Below, in pieces: positions 52,606-63,527 of a DNA stretch of 64,000 nt. Made by a program: the position numbers and the translations under genes. The stretch is from Galdieria partita (taxonomy: Eukaryota > Rhodophyta > Bangiophyceae > Galdieriales > Galdieriaceae), in NCBI GenBank assembly GCA_025991245.1, contig BQMJ01000054.1, positions 62,001 through 126,000 of the forward strand. Direction: 5' to 3'. The notes beneath the pieces are model-generated. The model had not been told where the DNA came from, did not search any database, and saw only the letters and a list, made by a program, of their open reading frames with translations. The stretch's first letter is position 1, and the number at the start of each line of letters is the position of its first letter.

Positions 52606-54840
52606 ATGAGGCCCAAAAGAACGAGTTATTCTTTTTCAAAGGAGAAAAAAGAAAGAGAAAATATTACACAACAAGTTGCTATTATTCCACCACGGCTTAC
52701 GTTGAAATCAACTTTGACTCAAAACAGTCAAAACACACAAGTTTATTATGCAACCCAATTCAACCAGTTGCCTATTTCTAGAAGAACTTTATTTGCACTA
52801 ACAGATAACAGTTATCAATATTTGACAGCTATTCAGAAAAAGGCTTTACCTCTAGCACTACGTGGAAACGACGTATTAGGCGCAGCTAGAACAGGGTCAG
52901 GTAAAACATTGACCTTTTTGATACCCATATTGGAACTCTTGTGGAGACTGGAGTGGACCCATTGGGACGGATTGGGTGCTTTGATTATCTCACCTACCAG
53001 AGAATTGGCAATGCAAATATTTCAAGTGTTGAGAAAAGTGGGAAAGAATCATAGCTTGAGCGCAGGTTTGGTAATAGGTGGAACGGACTTTGAAGAAGAA
53101 AGAGAAAGAATTGGTAGAATGAATATTTTGATTGCCACACCTGGTAGACTTTTACAACATATGGACCAATCGACGGATTTTGACTGTTCTCGATTACAAG
53201 TAAGAACAAAATGGTTCTGTGACAAGTTAGTTGCTCATATGACAACAAGATATTGGTTTTAGATGAAGCTGACCAAATTTTGGATATGGGATTTGAGAGA
53301 ACTATCGATGCTATCCTAAGGAATCTTCCAAAACAAAGACAAACTCTACTCTTTTCAGCAACACAAACCCGATCGGTAAGTGGATAGGAATGTATGAATA
53401 TTATTCACAGAGATGAATATCATATATGATATGATAGGTACAAGCGTTGGCTCGATTATCACTCAAAGAACCAGAATACGTGGCCGTATATGAAAGAAAT
53501 CAACAACAGCATTCAGAAGAAGATTCAAAGGAAGAAGAAGATGTACAAAGAAGAGAAGATTCTTTTGTAGACATTCCATTTTTATTGAAACAATCTTATG
53601 CCATTGTAGAAGCGCCTGAGAAACTGAATATTTTATGGTCCTTTATAAAGAGCCATGTACGTTGCAAAATCATTGTATTTCTTGCAAGTTGCAAACAAGT
53701 AAGTGGATGGACTAGTGTTGTGATCAGTTCTTTTGATCATTCTGTTTAGGTAAGATTTGTATATGAATCCTTTCGACGCATGAAACCCGGTTTAGTATTG
53801 TTGCATATCCATGGAAGAATGAAACAATCCAAAAGAATGAACATGTATCAACAGTTTTGTGGACAATCTTATGCTTGTCTGTTGGCAACCGATGTAGCAG
53901 CACGTGGGTTGGATTTCCCTCATGTGGATTGGGTTATTCAAGTCGATTGTCCCAGTCACGTACAAAGCTATGTTCATAGAATTGGTAGAACAGCAAGAAT
54001 GAATCGTTCAGGCAACTCTTTATTATTTTTGCTTCCAAGTGAATTGGATTTTTTGGAACGATTGAAATCCCATCAAGTAAGTTATGGCTGTCATATGCTC
54101 TATTGAGAAATAAGATTGTCATCATTGGATAGATTGAACCCAAGAAACATGTAGTGAATAGGAAAAAGACTCGAGATATATCAGGCACCTTGGCAAGTTT
54201 GAATGCTAGCGACGTATCATTGAAGTATCTAAGTCAACGGGCACTTTGTTGTTATATTCGTTCTATCGCATTGGAAGGAGATAAGCAAATATTTGATGCT
54301 AGTCAATTGCCTATCAACGAAATGACGAGTGCATATGGTTTAGTTACGTTACCTAAATACAAAATACCGAAAGCAGCTATACGAAATGAAACGAGTCGCA
54401 ATGCTTTTGGTTATCGCCGAGAAAATACGCAAGAAGCAGTGGAGTTGCAGTTGGAGAAGCCAATTTTTCCTTTAACAAAGAACAACGAAGAAGAAGAAGA
54501 AGAAGAAGAAGAAGAATGGCTGCATCCCGTTGATAAGGAGAAGAAAGAAGAGGAGGAAGATTGGATGGAGTTGATTCCTAGTTGGAAAGCACAGGAATTG
54601 GAACAAACAAGAAGAGTTGAAAGGAGAAAAGGCAAACCAAGAAATCAAGCAGGCTCACCATCGTTATTGGCCGACTTGGGTGAAAGTGAAGAAAAGGAAG
54701 TACCCAGTACTATTGATGAATATGCGCAACGAGTAAGAGACAAGTTACAGTCACAACTTGAATATATCAAACAAGTAGAACGTAACAGAGTAAAGGAAAT
54801 GCATAAGAAAAGAAAACGGCTGCAGAAGAATGACGAATAG
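52606..54840 (+). CDS. DDX10: DEAD-box RNA helicase DDX10 (Dbp4)
   Basis: Five exons (52606..53199, 53250..53375, 53438..53698, 53750..54076, 54133..54840) with introns of 50-62 nt give 671 residues. The core has Walker [58 protein letters not shown] and HRIGRTARM. The block SAGLVIGG and the C-terminal CYIRSIAL...[10 protein letters not shown] are specific for DDX10/Dbp4, which frees U14 and U3 snoRNAs in 18S rRNA processing. A Glu run (GAA repeat near 54487-54515) and a Lys/Arg-rich coiled tail end the protein. The first ATG in the exon is 52606; upstream codons 52546-52605 are also open but follow a stop, so a further 5' exon is possible. Confidence 0.93.
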
Positions 54841-54898
54841 GAAATAAAAATCCAATCGACATCCTTCACTTTTTCTTCTTTTGTAAACTCGTCAAGAT

Positions 54899-55648
54899 AT
54901 GGAACGTTGGCAGGGAAAAGTAGCAGTAGTCACGGGAGCCAGTGCAGGAATTGGAAAGGCTATTGCGCTTAGTTTTGTTCAAAGCGGTCTAAAGGTGGCT
55001 GCTCTTGCCCGTAGAAAAGAGAAATTGGATCAACTAGCGTCTGAGACCAAAGGTTTACGAGGAGAACTATTTCCTCTCGCGGTAGATATTCGAGACGAAG
55101 CTAGTCTCTTGCAAGCTTTTGAAAAAATAAGGAACAAGTGGAATACTGTTCATATATTAGTAAATAACGCAGGAATAGGAAGAGATGCACCTCTATTAAG
55201 TGGATCTTCTTCAGATTGGAGAGAAATGTTTGACACCAACGTATTGGCGCTCATGGTGGCAACTAAGGAAGCGATGCAACAGCTCAAACAAAACCATTCG
55301 GAGGGACATATCTTCCATATAGGCTCTATGTCTGGACATCGCGTTCCTCCAGGAAATATGGGCTGTTATGCCGCAACAAAACATGCTGTCAAAGCTTTGG
55401 CAATGGGACTACGAAACGAAATAAAGACACAAAATCTTCCTGTTAGAGTGACTCTTATTAGTCCAGGATTTGTGGAGACAGAATTTGAAGTAGCAAGAGC
55501 TGGTGAAGAAGCTGCCAAGGAGTTTTATGCAAAGACTGCTTGCTTAACCAGTCAAGATGTTGCCAATGCTGTACTTTATGCTTTAGCAGCGCCAAGTCAT
55601 GTGGATGTAAATGATATTTGGATGAGACCCACTCCTCAGAAGTTTTGA
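54899..55648 (+). CDS. Short-chain dehydrogenase/reductase (classical SDR, DHRS11-like)
   Basis: A single exon of 249 residues. The cofactor motif VTGASAGIGKAIA (about 11-23), NNAG (about 89), catalytic Ser in HIGSMSGH, and YAATK (Tyr and Lys) are all present. An Arg pair after the second strand (LARRKEK) favours NADPH. The C-terminal SPGFVETEF and DVNDIWMRPT resemble DHRS11/farnesol dehydrogenase and yeast YMR226C-type enzymes acting on 3-hydroxy acids. The substrate is not predictable. The start lies 58 bp after the DDX10 stop. Confidence 0.9.
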   Translation: MERWQGKVAVVTGASAGIGKAIALSFVQSGLKVAALARRKEKLDQLASETKGLRGELFPLAVDIRDEASLLQAFEKIRNKWNTVHILVNNAGIGRDAPLLSGSSSDWREMFDTNVLALMVATKEAMQQLKQNHSEGHIFHIGSMSGHRVPPGNMGCYAATKHAVKALAMGLRNEIKTQNLPVRVTLISPGFVETEFEVARAGEEAAKEFYAKTACLTSQDVANAVLYALAAPSHVDVNDIWMRPTPQKF

Positions 55649-55669
55649 AATATTCGCTGTTGTCTTTGG

Positions 55670-56861
55670 ATGAATAAAGAAAGTCAAAAGAGTGTCGTAG
55701 AACTTTCAAAGCCTTGGTTATTGAGTGCAGCGGCCACTGCAGGAGTTGTCTCTCGTTCCATAGTTCACCCTATGGATACTTTAAGAGCTAATATGATGAC
55801 ATGGCAAAGAACTACTTGTGTCGGTAATCAAGCACCCAACTCACACTCACTGTGGAATACATTTCTTTATTTGATAAGACAATCGGGGTTCAAGGGTTTA
55901 TATAGAGGGTATGGAATCAGTGTGGTGGTTCAGGCACCTGCAGTAGCTACGTATCTAACTACCTATGACTTGTGTAAAGAATGGATGAGCACGAGATGGA
56001 ACAAACATTCGACTTGGTTTGTTTCCAGTTCCCCTTTGGTGCACTTGTGTAGTGGTTTTTGTGCCGAAGCAGTTAGTGCGTTCTTTTGGGTTCCCATGGA
56101 AGTGCTGAAACAAAGAGTACAGGTTGGTTATTCCTCATTATGCAAATGGGGTTTGAACATATTCATATGGAATGACTGATTTAGGTTCGATCTCAAAACG
56201 CCAATTCTTTTGCAGCACTTGGAGATTTGTTAAAATATGAAGGACCAAAGGCCTTATTTAAGGTGGCTGATATTCTATCTGTTGTAACTATGGTTGACAG
56301 TATATACTATTAGGGGTATTTTCTGACATTGGGTGTCTTTGGTCCCTATTCTATGATTTACTTTGTTTGTTATGAACATTTCAAGTCGTGGGGAAGAAAG
56401 TGGAACAAGTTGAATATGGAGCAGGACAGCTTACCTCTTCCAGTTATTCTGGTTTGTGCAGCATCGAGTGGCGCAGTTGCTGCAGCCTGTACCACTCCGT
56501 TGGATGTTATCAAAACGAGATACCAAACTCAAGGAGATATCCAATATCAACACGTAAGTTGGTAATAAATTAATTAATTAATATATATATATATGGATGG
56601 AACAGAATATATTGGTTTAGGTTCATCGTTATCGTAATAGTTGGCATGCCATATGCACTATATGGCGTCAAGAAGGAGTGCGCGCCTTTTTCCAAGGTCT
56701 TAGTGCAAGAGTATTGTGGTAAGTAAAACCTTCAGAAGAGAGTCTTGTGTTCAAACTGGCAAAGGATTATGCCTGGAACTGCAATAACCATGTCTACCTT
56801 TGAGTGGTTGAAGAAAACTCCTCAAAAGGTGTCCAAGTCACCTTTCCTTTCATCTAGTTGA
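55670..56861 (+). CDS. Mitochondrial carrier family protein (SLC25)
   Basis: Five exons (55670..56122, 56185..56262, 56314..56553, 56621..56718, 56765..56861) give 321 residues. Three carrier repeats carry the P-x-[DE]-x-x-[KR] motif: HPMDTLRAN, VPMEVLKQR and TPLDVIKTR, each followed by a G-rich helix turn (GLYRGYG, FQGLSARVLW). The substrate class is not obvious; the second-repeat motif recalls SLC25A44/SLC25A26-type carriers. The last intron-containing part has a TA-rich intron (56569-56594). It starts only 21 bp after the SDR stop. Confidence 0.88.
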
Positions 56862-57242
56862 GAAATATTATGAAAAATAAACAACGCTGAAGTACTTAAA
56901 GGTGAAACTTCACTTTCTTGTCACAACGGATGGCAGTTCCATTTTTCACATCCATTCTTGGGAGAATAACGATGTGCCACCTGACGATGCCTAGGGAACT
57001 CAGTTATTTTTCATGTTTTTAAGCGCTGCCCTTTGTATATCAGTATAAAGTGAGAAAAATCTATCTCTGGTGTCTTTAATTTTGCTTTGTTTTCATACTG
57101 GTTTCAGTGTCACTTCTTGAGTAGGAAAAGGTAACCGAGGTACAAGAACAAGTGACAAGTTTCTGTGGACAAAGGAAATAGCTAACAAAAGCCAAAGTAA
57201 TTTTTCGAGAAAAACTTTGCTCTATTGTTTGGGTGATAACCA
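56862..57242. promoter_or_regulatory. Promoter and leader region of the SGF29-like gene
   Basis: The gap holds the carrier 3' end (AATAAA at about 56876) and the upstream part of the next gene, with TATA-like TATCAGTATAAAG at about 57037. No other gene is seen. Confidence 0.35.
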
Positions 57243-58707
57243 ATGTCGTCGTCTGTAGTTTGTGATGTAGAGAGCCCACAACCGAAAGGTGTTGTGGAAG
57301 ATAATGGTCTTTCAAAGGAAGTTGATGGTCAAGATTGGAAAAAAGAGGCTTCCTTTAATAACTCTACGACAACCATACAAAAAGATGATACAGTAGGCGA
57401 GGTATATTCGGAATCTTTGGAAAGGGAAGAAAATGCAACCACTCTTTCGCCCAAGGGGGAAGACAACAGTGTGCCTTTGGAGAGCAACACAAAGGAGAAT
57501 CACAGCGTTCCTGATGAGATATTTGAACCGGATACAGAGCACAAACGTGAGTTTCTAAATAGCAAAGCTCTAAAGTCTGCCCCTTTATCACAGGAGAAGA
57601 ACGAAAACGTGGAGCACAAGTTGAAGAATAGTAGTGATTTAGTAGAGAAGAGTGTTGATGGGTCGGGTCATACAGCTGATATAACCAATCAGTTGAGTTA
57701 TCCAGTTGGAACTGTTTCTCTAACATCTTACCCTCCTCCTGATGCTGTGTTTGGTCACCAAAAGGGAATAGCTTATACCACACAACCTCCGTTTATTGGA
57801 ATACCCGCATGGATATCACCCCAAACTGGTAACTCTACAAACTCAGATATCTATCCGGAACTCAACGCTTTGCATTCTTATCATCTATCAAATGACAGTC
57901 ATACAGTCGATGAGGAAGCAAGGTCAGCTTCATTGGTATTGTTGAAGCTAAAAAGTGTGACTGGAGAGGATGGCTTTGAGTTGCCTACATCTAAAAGAAA
58001 AAAGTGGAAGAAAGAAAATGTTGCTTACTCTCAGAATAAAGAGGAGTCAACGTGGAGGCATCGAACTTTTGCAAAGGAGTTTGACTGTAAGTCATATTTC
58101 CTCTTATTTGCCAATCTTACCAAGTTTTTGAAGTAGTAGATGCTGTTGATTCTGATGCATCCTATCGTACTTGGAAACGTTCTAAGAGGTAAGGTGACTC
58201 CAAATACAGATTGTTTTTGCTGAAGCCATGCAGAAGTCACGAAAGTAGTGGTGTTATTCCTCCGCAGACTGAAGTTGCTTGCAGAGTGAAAGAAGAAGAC
58301 AGTGATGAATGGAGTTGGGTTTTAGGCATTGTGGATAGTTATTTGAACAGCAGTGGACAATATCGTATTATCGATATCGAAGAATTGGGTAATGAAGAAG
58401 TATCTCAAGAGAGGTAAGGCCATATTGGTTGGTTGAGAACTCTTTGGTTACTGATAGCTATAGGTATTATTTTGTTTCACCGGATAATGTCATTGCCTTA
58501 TCCAATGATTCGAAACATGTTTTTCCAGCAGAGACGAGAGTATTAGCTATATATCCTGATACTACTGTCTTCTATCCAGCCACCATACGTTCTTCCCGAA
58601 AGAATGGAAAACAGTTATATTATGCTCTAGAATTTGACGATGAAGATGAAGATGAGGAAATAGTGAAACATGTTCCTGCTCGTTATGTCATTCTGATTCC
58701 TGAATAA
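57243..58707 (+). CDS. SGF29-like tandem Tudor domain protein with long disordered N terminus
   Basis: Four exons (57243..58086, 58134..58188, 58234..58413, 58464..58707) with introns of 45-50 nt give 440 residues. The C-terminal ~150 residues form the SGF29 tandem Tudor: VACRVKEEDSDEWSWVLGIV, YRIIDIEELG, YYFVSPDNVIALS, then TRVLAIYPDTTVFYPATI and YALEFDDEDEDEE. The TTxFYxA motif with F-D-D matches the H3K4me2/3-binding pocket of SAGA subunit SGF29. The ~290 N-terminal residues are acidic, Ser/Asn-rich and disordered, longer than in yeast or human SGF29, and I see no clear coiled coil. A role in SAGA-type acetylation is the expectation for the family. Confidence 0.82.
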
Positions 58708-58952
58708 TAATTGTGTACCATACATACAACTACATATATACATATATATATAGCTTGCTAGAAAACATCTGAAAAGGCAGTAATTCAACCATGTTCTTTT
58801 TATTATAGTGAGAGTAGGGTGCGTGCACATAGTTCAATATATCCTGTTTTTAGTGTCCTCAAACAATAAAAAGGTTTTCTGCCTTGGCTTTGTTGCAAAG
58901 GATTCGAGTCTTTTACAGTTTGTCCTCAAAGGAAATTATCCCATGTGGTGAC
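58708..58952. other. Short intergenic region with TA-rich microsatellite
   Basis: ACATATATA-type repeats at about 58733-58751 and an AATAAA at about 58865. It holds the end of the SGF29-like gene and the promoter of the SNARE gene. Confidence 0.45.
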
Positions 58953-60123
58953 ATGGCTGATGAACAAACAACACATCTTCAACTCGGCTGTTACTCTACT
59001 GCTTTCTACCAGAGGAAGCAAGATGAGGACAGAAACAAAGTTAAAATATGCACCAGTCACAGTGAAGAAACTAGTGACTATACTCTATCTACTGCGAACA
59101 ACGTGACATCCAGCTTTTGGGAAGCCCAAACCTTGCAAATAGCAAAGCAAGGTACAGAAAGCGCCAAAAGAGCTAGAAAGATGGCAGAAGAAGCAAGATT
59201 GATTGGAATTTTGACAGCAGAAGACTTAGGAAAACAGACAGGTTGGTAACTGGCTTCGTCTTGTGCAGGATTTTCATATTCCAATTCTGCCACTATAGAA
59301 CAACTGGAAACGATACAAGATGACGTGGAAGCAGTACACAGTAATCTGGAAGATGCTGAGCACATAATACATGATATGGAGGGTGGCTTCTTTGGAGAAC
59401 TTGTTCCTTTTCGAAAGCCTGTGAAAACGTATAAGAGAACTTCAGCTCCTGTAAGGATGTATTGAAATAGTTGTTGAATAAACTTATTGTGGATTTTAGG
59501 TTGAAAATAGAACCGTAGAAGAAGCCAAGAAAGGAATTTCTGGCATCGATATCGATGGACTGAAGGCAGGAAAGACCGATACGAATAGTACGTGGACAGT
59601 AATCAAGAACCAAGAACGAAGAAAGAAACAGGAAGAAGAAAAGAAAGAAAGAGAAACCTCTTTCAAGAATCCGTTGAAATACCTATGGAATTGGTGGAGT
59701 GGAAACGACTCGATTTTGGAAAAGAAGGTTCAAGACCGAGAAAGAACCCAACAGTGCAGTATAGACGAAGGGCATTTGCAGACCGACTTGTGTGAGAAAT
59801 CAATACTTGAAAGCTTATCCCCTTCAGTAGACAAGGTGAATACTTTTGATTTGAAGTAGTGACCGAATTTTACGTGTACTTTTAGTATATACGAAAACAA
59901 GATATGGAATTGGACAGAATCGGTTCGGCTCTAAAGGATATGAAAGAAATTGCCTTTAGAATGAATGAGGAACTCAGTTATCAGGAACACATGATTGAGA
60001 ATCTTCAAGTGGTATGTATGAGTGTTTCTCGGCACGAGTATTGTTCAAGGATAGTTGTTGTAGAATGTGGAAGATGCAGGTTATCGCTTGCATGGTGATT
60101 TGAGACGAGTGAAGCGAATCTAG
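58953..60123 (+). CDS. SNAP-25/SNAP33-type Qb+Qc SNARE
   Basis: Five exons (58953..59241, 59299..59450, 59500..59835, 59886..60008, 60064..60123) with introns of 49-57 nt give 319 residues. The Qb SNARE motif (RARKMAEEARLIGILTAEDL joined to EQLETIQDDVEAVHSNL) lies at about 75-125 and the Qc motif (GSALKDMKEIAFRMNEEL, NVEDAGYRLHGDLRRVKRI) at the C terminus. SNAP-25/33 proteins supply two helices to the plasma-membrane fusion complex with a syntaxin and a VAMP. The linker is long, Trp-rich (YLWNWWSG) and lacks the Cys cluster of animal SNAP-25. The first intron uses the second AG, which aligns the heptads exactly. Confidence 0.88.
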
Positions 60124-60239
60124 AATCTTGTTGACTCGAAATATTGATAAGAATTCGAAATGAGAGGATTCCAACTATATAATTTGCATCAGATGAACCA
60201 TTTTGTTTATTTATAGTATACGTGTCTATAAAGTATCTT

Positions 60240-62650
60240 CTATGGCTTTTGTACTTCATCCGACAATATTTCGTGAGTATCTTTGTTATCTTGTCCATCT
60301 TCCCCATTTGCATTGTTTCCTGTCTGTAACCAAATCTTAAGACCGAATTCTCCATTGTTGACTTTGTAAAAGGCAGATTGCTTCGAAAGCAAATGAGTTT
60401 GAAAAGACTTCTAGAAAAAGTGCAACTTACCTCTTTCTTTCTTTTCATATTACGGTATATTTGACTGGAGAAAGTATTGTTGGGCATTAATGATAAACAG
60501 TGGAATCCACGTTCTGATGCACGCTCAGCAAGTTCTCTCTATAAATAGTTTGAGCTGAGTATTCAATACAATAAAATTCTTCTTACTGCATCCATTGGCT
60601 TCTTTTCATCTTTTAGAATAATAAATGCAGCCTATATTATTCAATTTAAGCATCGCAGCCACTAAATCCATAAATAATTTCTAACCTGTAATACTCGATT
60701 ATTGGTAAGGCCCGCAGCAACATCATCGTCAGTAAGCTTCATGTTGAGCAATGGACCTAATCTAAACAAATATACGACAAGGGTATTTTAAGCCCAAACA
60801 TGCACTTACTTTACAACAGAGCCATCATTCAAAAGAAAATCAAAATCATTTCGTTTCAAAGACTCTGGCGAAATCCTGCGTATATAAGGTCTTTTCTGAG
60901 ATGGTACATTAGAAGTTTCCATATTCTTTGGTGTCCTTTCAGAGTAACCAATCGTAGATTCCGATGAGGCTTCAAGCTCTTGAACTGTATGCATCTGAAC
61001 TTTGTCTGTCTCTGTAATACTTTCGGTTTCTTGGTGTTTCTTCAGAATAAAATGTGTAGCAAACCAAGGAAATTCTATTGCCTGGGTCTCTATTTTTGGT
61101 AGCAAGATTGTCTCCAAGTTCATGACACAAACTGGAAAAGGAGAATAGTGTTCCACTTCCATCTTCTTAATAGAAGAACAGGGTGGGTCCTGCTTTGTTT
61201 CTTTGTCTAAACAGACATCGCAAATAATCTTTCTCGACTTTTTGTCCGCATTTTCTTGCCAATCGTATGGACTCATTTGATGAGGTCGAACTGATGGAGG
61301 CACATGCTTGGAACAATAGCTAATTGTACAAAGAGTACAAGAAGCAAGCGGAATAGTATCATCGCCACATTCTGAACATCGATGTTTTGGGCATTTCCAA
61401 ACGGAGAGGTCGCTCAAGACATGTCTCAACAACTGCTCTTCTACGAAAATGCTACAAGATGTTGCATCAAATGGGATCCATCTAACACAGTCTGAAGAGA
61501 AAAGAATCAGAAGCATTGAATAGTCGCCATCAGTATACTGACCTGGATGATATAACGTGGCACAGTCCGCTATCTTGCAACGAATCAACCATGGATTTTT
61601 CAAGTCGCGCTGGCCACAAATATGGCAAAATGTCTTTTCATCTTCCAGAATAAACAGAGAGTCAACTTCAGCTTTGAGTGAAGGCGACACATTATATCTT
61701 TGCATGAAATGATCTACAGCTGCCCTTGGAAGAGAGTTTCTGCTAAAAGTGGCGTCTGTTCTTGCAACATTTCTTTCCGACAACTCCGAATTCTTATTAT
61801 GAGGATATAACGAAACCAATAGCTTTGCCACTTCTCCAGTTTGATTGCGTTGTTTGCTGTCTACCTCAGGTGAATTTTGGTTTTCGTTCGTTTCATTCTG
61901 GCTACTTGTGAACTCCTGTTTCTTACCAAAATGGAAATCACCTTTCGTTGGAAAGCGAAATATTGGAGATATTTTTGATACCTCTTTCGATGCTCCAAGA
62001 CCCTCCGTGATGAATGAAGTTCTCATCGGTGGCAAACTAACATTCATGTTATTGCTTCCATCTTGATAGCTCATTCTTTTTTTCTTGTCTTTTTCAACCA
62101 GCCATAGCTGAATGTATTCCGCTGCAGTGCTACAATTGTTTATTCTATCTTCCTTGAACTCTGTTCTTGTGTCTTTGGATGAATTGAGCAAAGTTTCTGC
62201 TTTTTCCCACAATGAAACAACCCAATCATTTTCTGTATAGCGAAAGAACTGTCAGAAGGAAATCGAAAATGATTGAAATTCCTTACCGTCTACAAGTGTG
62301 AATTGCGAAAAGGGAATGTTCCAGAATTCTGAAGCTTCTGCTAGAACTTGTTTCAACAAAGTTTCAGAATTTGCCCGAAAAATACAATACTCATTTCCAA
62401 AGAAAATCTTAATAGCAAGAACCTTTGGAGTAAAAGGAAATGAGGATACATCCGAGCTTGAGGCTTTTGCTGCTTGAGCAGACAATACTGAGTTTGGAAA
62501 GCATTCATTATCGGGCATCTCAAAGGAACCATGTTCAGTCTGAACAACTTGTTCCGCGGTTTCGTTGCCATATGCACCAGTGTGTGCCGTCTCCACACTC
62601 AAGGAAGAATATTTGATTTTTCGCCTTTTGCTTTGTTCATAAGTATCCAT
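60240..62650 (-). CDS. PHD-finger protein
   Basis: Seven exons (62650..62287, 62232..61543, 61491..60810, 60761..60686, 60631..60587, 60538..60431, 60380..60240) close in frame at 701 residues. A PHD-like zinc domain lies at about 300-400: FCHICGQRD, LIRC, LYHPDCVRW, then WKCPKHRCSECGD and a further Cys/His series (CTLC, YCSKH, CDVCLDK), similar to the extended PHD/C5HCH units of NSD and MLL-type proteins. There is no SET domain. The N terminus contains a ubiquitin-like or PB1-like stretch (VLAIKIFFGNEYCIFRANS). The C-terminal ~120 residues contain a conserved-looking block (GEFGLKIWLQTG). Chromatin binding is the likely role. The last acceptor is the second of three AGs, giving SAFYKVNNGEFG. 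Confidence 0.78.
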
Positions 62651-63527
62651 GAAATTTTTTTTCGTATGTGCTAGAAACAAAAAGCTTGGAAGAACATACA
62701 AATCAACAGCAGAGCACGAAGCCGTTTCCTTGTGACACAGTTGAACAATTGTCAGCTGTTTGAAACTTCTATTTCGTCGCTACTTAAGGACAGGCCTCAA
62801 TTAGCTCACTTTACGTAACTCTTCAAGTCACCAAGTTCCTCTTATTTAAAAACCAGGGGCTACAAAGCGTTAATACCCTTGCTTGAGTTGACAAGCGTGA
62901 AGAGTGTTATTGCCCAAAAGAGCAGTACAACGAAACCACCTCTATGAAACCTACAAGACTAGACTTCTCCTTTGAAGCAGTGAGGTTCCTATAAATTGAG
63001 CTCAAAATGACAAGTTCTCCTCATGGGACTGGAAACAAGGTCAGTCTTCTTTTTGCCGGTAGCAAATTTGGCGCTCATGGGCCGATTCTGAGTTTGTCTC
63101 TGGTAACGATTTAGCTCTTGAAAAATCAGCAAAAGACTCATTTTCTTCTAAATAGTTTTTCCAAACTTGGAAACAACAGTAGATTGCTCAGATATATCCA
63201 ATTTTTGAGGGTAGAAAGTTGTCATCGTTCTTGTGCATTTCTAAGGTAACTGATAGTTTAGATTCAGCTTAGACATTACTGGTTAGTATCATTTCTTATT
63301 CAAAGAAAATGAATAGACCAGACAAATATTCTTCTTGAATGCCACAGTATTTTGAATTTTTCTTTGAAATTTTGACAAAATAACCCAAAATCACCTCCTT
63401 TCCCCGTTGGATGAATGTTATCTTAGAATTGCTTCCAGAGGGCAGTTTTAAGGACGGTCAAGGTTCTCGTTGAAGCCCTTAAAGTTTCAGGGAGAAAAGA
63501 GAAATTACAAGAGAGTATTCTCGCATA
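62651..63527. promoter_or_regulatory. Divergent promoter region between the PHD gene and the Pro/Gln-rich gene
   Basis: About 880 bp, the largest gap in the window. It contains TATAAATT at about 62991 with an ATG at 63007 opening a 35-codon frame that ends before 63120; this may be an alternative first exon, as a donor-like GTCAGT follows at 63040. TATA-like and TTTAAG elements occur near 63448. No family features are seen. Confidence 0.35.

Noticed and set aside
57364-57783. 139-codon minus-strand ORF
   Set aside because: It is antisense to the first exon of the SGF29-like gene and has no family features.
60005-60487. 160-codon minus-strand ORF at the end of the PHD gene
   Set aside because: It reads through an intron and continues in antisense of the SNARE gene; the spliced frame gives a protein-like end and stops at 60240.
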